A stretch of 30,415 nucleotides of DNA, from positions 1-30,415 of the forward strand of contig CAKUMO010000030.1 in the NCBI GenBank assembly GCA_934667815.1, given 5' to 3'. This DNA comes from an uncultured Oscillospiraceae bacterium. Its GTDB lineage: Bacteria; Bacillota; Clostridia; Oscillospirales; Oscillospiraceae. Below are positions 16,393 through 24,445 of the stretch, piece by piece. The notes below the pieces were generated by a model. The model worked only from the letters and a program-made list of their open reading frames with translations. It did not search any database and was not told where the DNA came from. Each line of letters starts with the position of its first letter. Positions within the stretch are counted from its first letter, which is position 1. Both the position numbers and the translations under genes were made by a program.

Positions 16393-17424
16393 TTATTCCT
16401 TTAATAATCTTCGGCGGGAAATATTGATCGTACCCTCCTGCATGTGGTTCATCCACGCAAGGCTCTTGCCGCAGCCGTAGGCCACGCAGGAATCGGCATC
16501 GTCTGCAACGACACAGTTCATCTCCGTGCGCTCGCGCAGCACCTGATCCATACCCCAGAGCTGGCTGCCGCCGCCCGTGAGCAGGATGCCATTCTTGGAA
16601 ATATCCGCGACCAGCTCCGGCGTTGCCTGCTCGAGAACGTCGAGCACCTTATCCGCGATCTGCCGTGCGGGACGGCGCAGCACCTCCATGATCTCCTCGG
16701 AGGTGACGGTCGTCTCGTGTGCAAGGCCGGACTTGACATCGCGGCCCTTGACCGTCATGGTCAAACTCGCCGGACGCGGGCTGACGCAGCCAATGGAGAG
16801 CTTGATCTCCTCGGCCGTGTTCGCGCCGATGATTACACCGTAGCGCTTGCGCAGGAACTTGATAATCGCCTCGTCAAACGCTGCGCCTGCAACCTTGATG
16901 GACGAGGACACAGCCACACCATTCATGGTAATCACGCCGATGTCCGTTGTACCGCCGCCGATGTCCACGACCATATGACCCTCGGGCGCATTGATGTCCA
17001 GATTGGCGCCCAGTGCAGCGGCAAGTGGTTCTTCGATCAGATACACACGTCTTGCACCGGCCTCCATGGCCGCCTGAATGACCGCGCGTTCCTCGACCTC
17101 CGTGATGCCGCTCGGCACACAGACGATCATGCGCGGCTTGACAATGGAGAAGCGCACAACGCGGCGAATCATCTCCGTCAGCATCTGGGCCGTCAGCTCG
17201 TAGTCCGAAATCACGCCGTCCTGCAAGGGATGGATGGCCGCAACATTGCCGGGCGTTCTGCCGAGCATATTGCGTGCTGCCGCGCCCACCTGCAAGACCT
17301 TACCGGTGTTCTTGTCCAGTGACACGACCGCAGGTTCGCGCAGCACGACACCCTTGCCCGCTGCATAAATGAGCACATTCGAGGTTCCGAGGTCAATGCC
17401 AAGGTCCTTGGAAAATAAAATCAT
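16393..17424 (-). CDS. mreB: Rod-shape protein MreB/Mbl, actin-like
   Basis: A 343-residue bacterial actin homologue that forms membrane-bound filaments and guides lateral cell-wall synthesis. SKDLGIDLGTSNVLIY is the phosphate-1 loop. VCVPSGITEVEERAV, LIEEPLAAALGA, VVDIGGGTTDIGVI and GILLTGGGSQLWGMD follow in the family order. The start is the ATG at 17424 with TAGGTGA just upstream; the open frame continues 35 codons back into comF without support. It begins 8 bases after the comF stop. mreC and mreD, the usual partners, are not next to it, so this is probably a stand-alone mbl-type copy rather than the main mreBCD locus. Confidence 0.93.
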   Translation of the reverse strand: MILFSKDLGIDLGTSNVLIYAAGKGVVLREPAVVSLDKNTGKVLQVGAAARNMLGRTPGNVAAIHPLQDGVISDYELTAQMLTEMIRRVVRFSIVKPRMIVCVPSGITEVEERAVIQAAMEAGARRVYLIEEPLAAALGANLDINAPEGHMVVDIGGGTTDIGVITMNGVAVSSSIKVAGAAFDEAIIKFLRKRYGVIIGANTAEEIKLSIGCVSPRPASLTMTVKGRDVKSGLAHETTVTSEEIMEVLRRPARQIADKVLDVLEQATPELVADISKNGILLTGGGSQLWGMDQVLRERTEMNCVVADDADSCVAYGCGKSLAWMNHMQEGTINISRRRLLKE

Positions 17425-17432
17425 ATCGTCAC

Positions 17433-18104
17433 CTACTGTTTTTGGGCGGTTCCCACCGGCTTCTGCGCCGCTGCCAGCGCCGCGCAGAAGATCTCCGACG
17501 TGCCCGCAAGACGCAGTGTCTTGCAGCACTCCGAGAGCGTCGCTCCCGTGGTAATCACGTCGTCGATGAGCAGGATCCGTTTCCCTTTGATTCTGTCCGG
17601 TTCGACCGGACGGTAGACATTCAGTACATTTGCTCTGCGTGCGGCGGCATCCGCACGGCTCGACTGTGCGGGATTGTCACAGAACTTTTCCAGCGTTTTC
17701 ACGCAGGGCAGTCCCAATTCTTCGGCCGTCTGCCGCGCCAGAAGCTCAGCCTGATCGTAGCCGCGCTTGCGCCTGCGCTTTGCGCTGACAGGTACCCACG
17801 AGACAAGGTCATACTGCTCTTTCTGCCGCAGAAGGCGCATGGCCAGCAGTCTGCCGTAAGCACCGGCATACTGCCGCATCCCGCCGAACTTGAAGCGCAG
17901 AACGGACTCGCGCACAAGTCCCTCATAGTCATACACGCAAATACAGGAAGTGAAAAACTCTCCCCGTTTGACCTCCTTCTGCGTCTCCGGAAGCTCACGG
18001 CGGCAGCGCGTGCAAAGCTCCGTTTCGTTCTCCGCAAGGAGCCTTTGACAAAAGACGCACTTCGGCGGGAACAGCAGATCGAGCAGGCGCGCTGCGAGCC
18101 TCAT
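17433..18104 (-). CDS. comF: ComF-family phosphoribosyltransferase-fold protein
   Basis: A 223-residue protein related to ComFC/GntX. The N-terminus has a zinc-binding double CxxC (CVFC and CTRC, about residues 16-35). The C-terminal half carries the PRPP-loop ILLIDDVITTGATLSEC. ComF proteins take part in handling incoming single-stranded DNA during transformation, although many non-competent bacteria keep them. The ATG overlaps the recD2 stop by four bases (ATGA type), so it is coupled to the helicase gene. A link between DNA uptake or repair and its neighbour recD2 is an inference from this coupling. Confidence 0.9.
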   Translation of the reverse strand: MRLAARLLDLLFPPKCVFCQRLLAENETELCTRCRRELPETQKEVKRGEFFTSCICVYDYEGLVRESVLRFKFGGMRQYAGAYGRLLAMRLLRQKEQYDLVSWVPVSAKRRRKRGYDQAELLARQTAEELGLPCVKTLEKFCDNPAQSSRADAAARRANVLNVYRPVEPDRIKGKRILLIDDVITTGATLSECCKTLRLAGTSEIFCAALAAAQKPVGTAQKQ

Positions 18105-20299
18105 TGCGCACTTGCCTGCATCAGGCGGTAGCGCAGGCCGCTGTAACGCTTGTCGCGGCGGTTGTTATAGGTCATCTGCGCAACAATCTCCTCGTTGCCG
18201 ACCAGAATTTCCAGTTCTCTTGCCCGCGTGAGGGCGGTATAAAGCACGCTTCGGGTCAGGAGCATCGGCGCACCGCCGAAAACCGCAAAAATCACGGTCT
18301 TGTATTCGCTGCCCTGACTCTTATGTGCGGTGATGGCGTAGGCCAGCTCCAGCTCCGGCAGCATGTCCGAATCGTAGACGGCCTCACGGTCGTCGAACAC
18401 GATGCGAATCTGATCCTCCGCCGGATCGATGCTGCGGATGATGCCGATGTCACCGTTAAAAATGCCCGTTCCGGCATCGCCGCCTTCCCTTTTCCATAGT
18501 ATATCATAATTGTTTCGAATTTGCATCACCCGATCGCCCTCGCGGAAACAAATTTCTCCACTGAATTTTTCGTGTTTGTTTTTGGCGGGCGGGTTCAGCG
18601 CCGCTTGCAGCACACGGTTGAGGTTGACCGTACCGGTCTCACCCTTGCGTGTCGGGCTGATGACCTGAATGTCCTCGGGGCGAATACCCATATTCTGCGG
18701 CAGGCGCTTGGCGCACAGCTCTGCGATGGTCTGCACCACAGCATCGGGCGAGCGCCGCTTCATGAAGAAGAAGTCACGGTCTTTTGCCGTCAGCACAGGC
18801 AGCTCGCCGCGGTTGACGGCATGCGCGTTCATAACGATCAGGCTCTGCTGCGCCTGCCGGAAAATTTCGGTCAGGCGGATGGTCGGAACGGCATCGCTCG
18901 TAATCAAATCCGAAAACAGCCGCCCCGCGCCCACACTGGGAAGCTGATCGGGATCTCCAACCAGAATGAGCTTTGCGTTCTCGGGCAGCGCGCGCAGCAG
19001 GCTGTGCATCAAAAGCACATCCACCATGGACATCTCGTCGACGATTAGCGCGTCGCACTTGAGCGGCTCGTCCTCGTCACGCAGGAAGCTCATCTCTCCC
19101 GTCTCCGGCGAAACCTGCGTCTCCAGAAGCCGGTGGATGGTCGAAGCGTCGCGTCCGGTCAGCTCACTCAGGCGCTTGGCGGCACGGCCCGTGGGCGCGG
19201 CCAACAGCGTGTCCAGCTTGCGCCGGTCAAAGAGCGTCAGAATGCCCGCGAGAGTCGTCGTTTTGCCGGTGCCCGGCCCGCCTGTGAGGATCATCACACG
19301 CTCCCGCGCCGCCGTCTCAATGGCTTGCCGCTGCTTTTCCGCATAGTGAATGCCGTTGGCCGCCTCCAGCTCTGCGAAAGGAACCTCGCGTGTACGCTCG
19401 GGCTTTGCCAGCGTCATCTGTAAAATTCTGTGGGTAATATACGTCTCCGCCTCATAATACTCCGGCAGGTACACCGCTTTGAGTCCGGCGATCTCGTCCA
19501 TGGCAATGTTCCCCAGTTCACTGAGTCTGTCCATCGCCTCGTCCACGCTTTCGCCGTCCAGCTCCAGCAACGCGCTCGTCGCAGCGGCAAGCTTGTCCTT
19601 CGGCAGAAAGCTGTGGCCATTGCCGAGATTGTGCCGCAGCTCAAAGAGCACACCCGCCTCGACGCGGCGCATATCGCCGCCGTCGAAGCCCAGCTCCAGC
19701 GCCAGCGTATCCGCCGAGGAAAAGCTGGCGCCGAACTCCGGACGGGTCAATATGTAGGGATTTTCATGCACCAGCTCCATGGCTTGCTCACCGTAGGTGC
19801 GGTAGAGCTGCACTGCAGTCTGCGCGGAAATGTGGTAGGCAGACAGAAACTCGATCAGGCGGCGCACGCCCACCTGACGCCGGAAGGATTCGCCCATTTC
19901 CAGCGCCTTTTTCATGGAAATGCCGGGAAGCTCGGCCAGCCGCTCCGGTGTGCGCTCGAGGATCTTCAGACTGTTTTCCCCGAAGGCAGCGACGATCTTC
20001 TCCGCCGTTTTCGGGCCAATGCCATGCACCGCACGCGAGGACAGGTAGGCCAAAATCTCGCCGCGTCCGTCCGGCAGCATACGCTCCAAAAACTCCGCCT
20101 CAAACTGGCGGCCGTAATTCGAGTGCGTGCTCCACTTGCCCGTGACAATCAGGCGCTCGCCCGCCACCGGTGCGGGAATCGTCCCCACGACCGTGACAAG
20201 GCCGCCCTCCTCGCTGTCGAGCTTCAACACGGCGTAGCCGTTCTCCTGATTCTGAAATACCACTGCGGCGACCGTGCCGCTAAGGATCTCCTGCTCCAC
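18101..20299 (-). CDS. recD2: ATP-dependent DNA helicase RecD2
   Basis: A 732-residue superfamily 1B 5'-3' helicase used in replication-fork maintenance and repair in bacteria without RecBC. The N-terminus SGTVAAVVFQNQENGYAVLKL is an OB-like segment. Helix-hairpin-helix repeats follow (GIGPKTAEKIV, ELPGISMKKALEMG). The motor shows Walker A LTGGPGTGKTTTLAG, Walker B VDEMSMVD, GDPDQLPSVGAGRL, then AYAITAHKSQGSEY and YTALTRAR. The start is a GTG at 20299 with GGAGAG 8 bases upstream; this gives the normal RecD2 length, whereas the longer frame adds 57 unrelated residues. The start overlaps the end of the upstream gene by 20 bases. Confidence 0.94.
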   Translation of the reverse strand: MEQEILSGTVAAVVFQNQENGYAVLKLDSEEGGLVTVVGTIPAPVAGERLIVTGKWSTHSNYGRQFEAEFLERMLPDGRGEILAYLSSRAVHGIGPKTAEKIVAAFGENSLKILERTPERLAELPGISMKKALEMGESFRRQVGVRRLIEFLSAYHISAQTAVQLYRTYGEQAMELVHENPYILTRPEFGASFSSADTLALELGFDGGDMRRVEAGVLFELRHNLGNGHSFLPKDKLAAATSALLELDGESVDEAMDRLSELGNIAMDEIAGLKAVYLPEYYEAETYITHRILQMTLAKPERTREVPFAELEAANGIHYAEKQRQAIETAARERVMILTGGPGTGKTTTLAGILTLFDRRKLDTLLAAPTGRAAKRLSELTGRDASTIHRLLETQVSPETGEMSFLRDEDEPLKCDALIVDEMSMVDVLLMHSLLRALPENAKLILVGDPDQLPSVGAGRLFSDLITSDAVPTIRLTEIFRQAQQSLIVMNAHAVNRGELPVLTAKDRDFFFMKRRSPDAVVQTIAELCAKRLPQNMGIRPEDIQVISPTRKGETGTVNLNRVLQAALNPPAKNKHEKFSGEICFREGDRVMQIRNNYDILWKREGGDAGTGIFNGDIGIIRSIDPAEDQIRIVFDDREAVYDSDMLPELELAYAITAHKSQGSEYKTVIFAVFGGAPMLLTRSVLYTALTRARELEILVGNEEIVAQMTYNNRRDKRYSGLRYRLMQASAQ

Positions 20300-20621
20300 G
20301 CTTCCAACTCTCCAGTATCGTATATTCTTCTCCGCTGCCGCAAAGATACAGCGCAGGCTCCTGCGCAATAAAGCGCTCGGCAGCATGCCGCGCTTCCGCG
20401 TCCAATCCGTCGTCCACGAACAGCACCCGTCCGCGCACGCCGCGCCGCTCGCGCAGCCAGTCACAGGCACGCATATGCTGCTCTACCCGGCCGGCATCAC
20501 CGCGCAGGTAGACCAGAAGATAGGTGTCGTCCTTAGGAAGCGGCATCAGCAGCGCCTCGAAGATCGTCCACAGAATCAAAAACACGCCGCAGGCTGCCAG
20601 TGCCGCGATCAGTATCGTCAT
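20280..20621 (-). CDS. Unknown single-span membrane protein, first gene of the recD2 operon
   Basis: A 113-residue protein of unrecognised family. Residues 2-27 form a transmembrane helix (TILIAALAACGVFLILWTIF). The soluble part contains TYLLVYLRGDAGRVEQHMRACDWLRE, RVLFVDDGLD and FIAQEPALYLC, which suggests a small alpha/beta fold of strands and helices. The VDDGLD segment looks like part of a nucleotide- or sugar-binding fold, but the protein is too short for a glycosyltransferase. The ATG at 20621 has GAGGTGA 5 bases upstream; a GTG three codons earlier is a poorer choice. Its end overlaps recD2, implying coupled translation. Confidence 0.7.
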   Translation of the reverse strand: MTILIAALAACGVFLILWTIFEALLMPLPKDDTYLLVYLRGDAGRVEQHMRACDWLRERRGVRGRVLFVDDGLDAEARHAAERFIAQEPALYLCGSGEEYTILESWKRGAGDP

Positions 20622-20674
20622 ATCGATCACCTCACGCCATCGTATGCCGCAAGGCGCTGAAATGCCACGATATT

Positions 20675-20703
20675 ATTCTACACCAGAACCGCCCGCGACG
20701 CAA
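20675..20703 (-). promoter_or_regulatory. Sigma-A promoter of the recD2-comF-mreB operon
   Basis: Minus strand TTGCGT (20703-20698), 17 bases, TAGAAT (20680-20675) with an extended TG. It is about 54 bases before the first gene. No other convincing promoter was seen inside the run. Confidence 0.7.
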
Positions 20704-20725
20704 TGGAAGATTGCAAAAAATGCAG

Positions 20726-20776
20726 AAAAAAGTAGCGCCGCTCCAAAACCCAACGGAACGTTTTGGGGCGGCGCTA
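20726..20776 (-). terminator. Terminator of the lipoprotein-gtrA-CPBP operon
   Basis: A 17-bp stem (20733-20749 with 20760-20776, one G-U pair) and a 10-base loop, just after the CPBP stop. On the minus strand six T follow (20731-20726). It separates this operon from the recD2 promoter just beyond. Confidence 0.9.
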
Positions 20777-20782
20777 TTTACT

Positions 20783-21838
20783 TCATTGTAAGCTGTACAG
20801 CAAAAGGATCACAGCAGACGAGACGGCGGTATAACCGACCATGACCCAGAACACCGGTGAGCGGAAGAAGCCTCTGTACGTTCCCTTCGACGTTTTCTCC
20901 GCGCGCAGCACCGCGGCAATGCGCTTGCGCAGGATGATGCACAGCACGACCGCGACCGCAGCCATGCCGTAGGTCAGCGCATAGGACGCAATCCCGCCCC
21001 AATTGCCCGGCAGCAGCCCGAACAGCCACTCAAACAGCTCCGCGATGATCGCATTGTTGAAAAAGTGCAGTGCAATGCTCCACCAGATGCCGTATTCCAT
21101 CGCGGCGTAGCCCAGCACAAGACCGGTGATAAAAGCAAAAGGCGTCTGGACAAGGTTGCCGTGGATCAGTCCGAAGATCAGTGCCGAAGCGACCACGGCA
21201 AAGCGCCGCCCGAAGTTTTGCAGGGAGCGCATGACTGCGCCGCGGAACAGAACTTCTTCGATAAACGGCGCGCCAATGCAGGTGTAAAGCAGCATGCTCA
21301 CACTTGACTCCGGCTGAGATTCCGCCATCGCACCGGATGCGGAGGTGCCGAGGAACCCCAGAAGCCAGTCCAAGCCGCGGACATACACATCCGTCACGGC
21401 CTGCGCCAGAAACAGCAGCGAGATCAAAAAGAGCAGCACGCCGGCCGTCATACGCTGCCGCGCGGCAAAGAGAACGTTCCTGATAAACGCCTTTTTCTTC
21501 CAGATGAACACCATCAGGAAGATCGCAGGCACGGCAAGCAGATAGCCGAACGTGGCCTGTGTGAAGGCTTCCATCAGTCTCGACGTAAGCGCCTCGGAGC
21601 CGAGCCGCAGAATCGTCGGGTCAAGCAGGATCGTCAGAAGCATCGACACGACCCCGGCAGCGGACACGCACGCGGTCAAAATCGCAATGTAAAGGAAAGA
21701 CAGCGCCGTGACCTTATTCGTTCTGCTACGTACGGCGGCGGTGACGCGCATGCGCTCCTGCGCGGCAAGCGTCTCCGGTTCTGGTGGCATATAACAGGGC
21801 AAAGCAGGCGTAGGCTGCATGTCATCAAACGGCTCCAT
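20783..21838 (-). CDS. CPBP-family intramembrane metalloprotease
   Basis: A 351-residue integral membrane protein of the CPBP (Abi, CAAX-protease-like) family. About eight hydrophobic segments are seen. Catalytic-type motifs are APFIEEVLFRG (Glu194, Glu195, Arg199), IFGLIHGN (His226) and ALHFFNN (258-262). Family members process prenylated proteins in eukaryotes; bacterial ones have roles in bacteriocin self-immunity or membrane regulation. The substrate here is unknown. A proline-rich cytoplasmic leader of about 40 residues precedes the first helix. AAAGGA lies 10-11 bases before the ATG. It is 20 bases after the gtrA-like gene and last in the operon. Confidence 0.88.
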   Translation of the reverse strand: MEPFDDMQPTPALPCYMPPEPETLAAQERMRVTAAVRSRTNKVTALSFLYIAILTACVSAAGVVSMLLTILLDPTILRLGSEALTSRLMEAFTQATFGYLLAVPAIFLMVFIWKKKAFIRNVLFAARQRMTAGVLLFLISLLFLAQAVTDVYVRGLDWLLGFLGTSASGAMAESQPESSVSMLLYTCIGAPFIEEVLFRGAVMRSLQNFGRRFAVVASALIFGLIHGNLVQTPFAFITGLVLGYAAMEYGIWWSIALHFFNNAIIAELFEWLFGLLPGNWGGIASYALTYGMAAVAVVLCIILRKRIAAVLRAEKTSKGTYRGFFRSPVFWVMVGYTAVSSAVILLLYSLQ

Positions 21839-21858
21839 AGTCTCTGTTCCTTTCTCTC

Positions 21859-22281
21859 TTATTTTTCTTTTTGGCGGAAGGCAAAGAAGCGCTGCCCGAG
21901 GTAGTTAAAGCCTACGAACAGGCACATCCCTGCCAGCATTGCCACATTATCGCGCACCTTATCCCCCGCACCGGACAAGATCCAGCGGATAAGCGGCTTG
22001 GCAAGGCCATAGGCCAGACCGTAGCAGACCGCAATGTTCAGCGCAAAGCGCAGAACGACCATCCAGCCGCCCTCTTTGTACTTGAATGTAAAATAGCGGT
22101 TCAGAAAATAGCTCATCACGCTGGCCAGCGCGTAGCTCACCGCCGTAGCCGGCCAGTAGCTCAACCCGCCCAAGTTATACAGAAGGAACATCAGGCCGTT
22201 GCCAACAAGCGTGTTCAAAACACCCACGAGCAGAAATTTCCAGAGCTTTTCATCGAAAAGCGACAGCAGTTTTTTCTTCAT
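21859..22281 (-). CDS. GtrA-family membrane protein
   Basis: A 140-residue protein with four transmembrane helices (about 15-35, 41-63, 77-97, 108-132). It has the family features FLLVGVLNTLVGNGLMFLLY at the N-terminus, SYFLNRYFTFK in the middle and FNYLGQRFFAF at the end. GtrA proteins are thought to move polyprenyl-phosphate-linked sugars across the membrane for glycosylation of wall or surface polymers. A GtrB-like sugar-lipid synthase is encoded at 29264-30217 but not next to it. It is 10 bases after the small lipoprotein gene and 20 before the CPBP gene. Confidence 0.9.
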   Translation of the reverse strand: MKKKLLSLFDEKLWKFLLVGVLNTLVGNGLMFLLYNLGGLSYWPATAVSYALASVMSYFLNRYFTFKYKEGGWMVVLRFALNIAVCYGLAYGLAKPLIRWILSGAGDKVRDNVAMLAGMCLFVGFNYLGQRFFAFRQKEK

Positions 22282-22291
22282 TCGTAGTTCC

Positions 22292-22678
22292 TCAATTCCA
22301 GCAGCACCAGACCGCTCCGTCCGAGGAGACGCTAAAAACGGTCTTTTCGTCGCTGCTGATACATTGCATCGTCACATTGAGCTTTTGTAAGTCGCAGGCG
22401 CTGGCGATCTCCAGGGCGACGATGCGCACGGTGTCAAGATAGCTCTCCGGCGCAAGCTCTCCGGAATAGACGCTGCCGCCGCGTGCGCAGGCAGTCTCGT
22501 AGTCCATGGTGGAGTGCATCGTCATGAAAAGCTGCGTCTCGGCAGGGTCATATAGAAACGGCGCGTATTGCGCCCAATGCTCCTGTGCATAAGACGCGAC
22601 CTCCGGCGGTGCATTTTTGGAGCAGCCGCAGAGAGGCAGCAGCGCGATCAGCAGAAGCGGAAGCAGTTTTTTTGTCAT
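22292..22678 (-). CDS. Small lipoprotein, unknown function
   Basis: A 128-residue predicted lipoprotein. The signal peptide is KKLLPLLLIALLPLCGC with the lipid-attachment cysteine at 19; the -2 position is Cys, a slightly unusual lipobox. The mature part has no recognised domain; it includes YAQEHWAQYAPFLYDP near the start and ends GAVWCCWN. AGGAGG lies 9 bases before the ATG. It precedes the gtrA-like gene by 10 bases. A short inverted repeat (TGCGGT at 22692, ACCGCA at 22704) overlaps its leader with a TAAAAT that could be a weak -10. Confidence 0.75.
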   Translation of the reverse strand: MTKKLLPLLLIALLPLCGCSKNAPPEVASYAQEHWAQYAPFLYDPAETQLFMTMHSTMDYETACARGGSVYSGELAPESYLDTVRIVALEIASACDLQKLNVTMQCISSDEKTVFSVSSDGAVWCCWN

Positions 22679-22738
22679 TTTGGCATCCTCCTGCGGTTAT
22701 TTTACCGCAAAAGGACGGAAAAGTAAAGACCAATTCGA

Positions 22739-23263
22739 TCAGAACCCGTCCTTACCCTGCAACACCGTGTTTGCAATGACATGGGCAAACTCGTCGTGAT
22801 ACTCCTTCTCCTTTTCGGCAGCGCAGCGGATGCTCAGCGCATAATAGTACGTTCCGTCATAGAACAGCGTTCCGGAGCAGGCAAGCATCCCCTCGTCCGC
22901 CCCCGCCGTCCACGCGTATTGGTATTGATCGACGGGAAAGCGCTCGACGGAGACCGGCTGCAATTCACTTTCGTCCCGGCCGGTCAGGAAGCGCAGCGCG
23001 TCGTCCAGCGAGGCTGCGGTGAAAATATCCGTTGACATTTCATAATCGCCCGCCTCCTGTACATAGGTCTTGTGCAGGCCGTCGTCCGTGGACGCAGTCA
23101 GGAGCATACGCAGCGAAATGGGCGCAGCCAGAAAATACTCGCATTCCGGCGTTTCCTGCCAGACATCCGTGACATATTCAGCGTTCGCACGCGTCTTGAC
23201 AGCGCAGCCCGCCAGCGATAAAATAAGGACAAAACTCAAGCACAGGCAAAGAAATGGTTTCAT
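22739..23263 (-). CDS. Lipoprotein, unknown function
   Basis: A 174-residue predicted lipoprotein. The signal ends in SLAGC (lipidated Cys20), a standard lipobox. The mature part is acidic and contains TSTDDGLHK, DEGMLACSGTLFYDGTYYYALSIRC and ends in VIANTVLQGKDGF. No family was recognised. AGGAGG lies 5 bases before the ATG. It may be first in the operon with the smaller lipoprotein, although 60 bases separate them. The first codons overlap a promoter on the opposite strand. Confidence 0.75.
   Translation of the reverse strand: MKPFLCLCLSFVLILSLAGCAVKTRANAEYVTDVWQETPECEYFLAAPISLRMLLTASTDDGLHKTYVQEAGDYEMSTDIFTAASLDDALRFLTGRDESELQPVSVERFPVDQYQYAWTAGADEGMLACSGTLFYDGTYYYALSIRCAAEKEKEYHDEFAHVIANTVLQGKDGF
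23196..23224 (+). promoter_or_regulatory. Sigma-A promoter of the DUF1294 gene, inside the opposing lipoprotein gene
   Basis: TTGACA (23196-23201), 17 bases, TAAAAT (23219-23224) on the plus strand. It sits within the signal-peptide codons of the minus-strand lipoprotein and about 60 bases before the DUF1294 start. Confidence 0.7.
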
Positions 23264-23283
23264 AAGCGCCTCCTGAAAGGAAG

Positions 23284-23568
23284 ATGGATTTGTTAAAATA
23301 TTATGCGCTCTGGTTCGGCGTTATGAATCTGCTGGACTTCGTTCTTATGGGTATTGATAAGCAGCTTGCGCGGCGTCACAAGTGGCGCATTGCGGAAAAG
23401 ACGCTGCTGTGCGTTGCCGCGCTGGGCGGCAGCTTGGGCGGCTTTCTCGGAATGTATTTATTTCATCACAAGACAAAGCACCCGCAATTTTATATCACGC
23501 TTCCGATCCTGCTCGTGCTGCACACGGCGCTGACAGGGGCACTGCTGTACCTCGGCATTCTGAAATAA
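23284..23568 (+). CDS. DUF1294 membrane protein
   Basis: A 94-residue membrane protein of the DUF1294 family, whose biochemical role is unknown. It has about three helices (5-25, 41-61, 69-90). The family pattern is visible as FVLMGIDKQLAR, WRIAEKTLLCVAALGGSLGG and FHHKTKHPQFYI. AAAGGAAG lies directly before the ATG, closer than usual. It is only 20 bases from the divergent lipoprotein start. The SWIM gene follows after 73 bases. Confidence 0.88.
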   Translation: MDLLKYYALWFGVMNLLDFVLMGIDKQLARRHKWRIAEKTLLCVAALGGSLGGFLGMYLFHHKTKHPQFYITLPILLVLHTALTGALLYLGILK

Positions 23569-23641
23569 CGGAAACGCTGGGAGTTTTATTGGATACCTCC
23601 TGCGGTAAAATAAGGCCAGAAAACAAACAGGAGGGAAACAT

Positions 23642-24445
23642 ATGCTGTTTAAAATCGGATTTACGGCGCAGCATCCGGAGTCCCGCAAGGAGCCGGAATC
23701 TCCCGCACCGCAAGCACCAACCGCACGTCCTTCCGTCGTGCAGGTGCGCTTTGAGGACGGCCGCAGGCTTGCCTACTACAACGATCGCTTCGATCTGCAC
23801 CCGGGCGACGTGGTGTTCGTCGAGGGAAAACTCGAAGGCGAACGCGGACGCGTAACAGACGTCAACTATAATTTCAAGATTCGCCTTGCGGACTATAAAT
23901 GTGTCATTTCCGTGGGGGATACGGCGCTGAAAGGCCGCTTTTTCGGCACAGAGGACTGCTTTGTCACCTTCGACCCGCTGGCTGCACCCGTTGAACGCGT
24001 GCGTTCGTGGTATCTTCCGCCGGAAAAGGAGGACGAATTCCTCTCCGGCAGCGACGATTCTGCCATCTGCCTCAAGACGCTCGAGGGGCTCAAGGTCACA
24101 CCCGCAATCGCACAGCGCGGCGAGGCCTACTTTGGAAACGGCAATGTCAAATACCTCTGCCTCGACGGCACACACGGCTACGCGCTTGTCACAGGCACGC
24201 ACACCTATGAGGTGGAATTCACCTATCGGAACGGCGAAATTCACGCGCTGACCTGCACCTGCTTTTGCACCGGCGCCTGCAAGCACGAATTTGCAGTGCT
24301 GCTGCAGCTTCGCAGTCTGCTCAAAACGATCGAGACTGACTACGCCGGAGAATTTGCACGCAGCGGTTATTTTGCAGCGCTGGAAAAAGCCGATATGTTC
24401 CGCTTTGCCATCGACGGCGGCAAGCCCGCGAGCTTCACGCTATGA
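23642..24445 (+). CDS. SWIM zinc-finger domain protein
   Basis: A 267-residue protein of unknown function. A central-late SWIM zinc finger is clear: LTCTCFCTGACKHEFAVL gives Cys205, Cys207, Cys213 and His215 (CxC-x5-CxH). SWIM fingers bind DNA or protein partners. The N-terminal part (40-75) is beta-rich, with DGRRLAYYNDRF and LHPGDVVFVEGKLEGERGRV resembling a small OB/SH3-like barrel. AGGAGGG lies 6 bases before the ATG. It follows the DUF1294 gene. A 31-codon frame starts on its stop codon (ATGA overlap). Confidence 0.8.
   Translation: MLFKIGFTAQHPESRKEPESPAPQAPTARPSVVQVRFEDGRRLAYYNDRFDLHPGDVVFVEGKLEGERGRVTDVNYNFKIRLADYKCVISVGDTALKGRFFGTEDCFVTFDPLAAPVERVRSWYLPPEKEDEFLSGSDDSAICLKTLEGLKVTPAIAQRGEAYFGNGNVKYLCLDGTHGYALVTGTHTYEVEFTYRNGEIHALTCTCFCTGACKHEFAVLLQLRSLLKTIETDYAGEFARSGYFAALEKADMFRFAIDGGKPASFTL

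Noticed and set aside
14458..16404. Two long plus-strand open frames (289 and 327 codons) opposite the deacetylase
   Set aside because: The minus-strand gene has a signal-anchor helix and NodB motifs with a ribosome site. The plus frames have none and only mirror its composition.
20300..20470. 57-codon extension of recD2
   Set aside because: It overlaps the upstream membrane-protein gene in another frame, and a GTG with a ribosome site at 20299 gives the normal RecD2 length.
22692..23609. Shared TGCGGTAAAATAA at 22709-22697 (minus) and 23601-23613 (plus) as a common regulatory site
   Set aside because: Both could be weak -10 regions, but the -35 boxes are poor and two copies 0.9 kb apart are too few to separate from chance.
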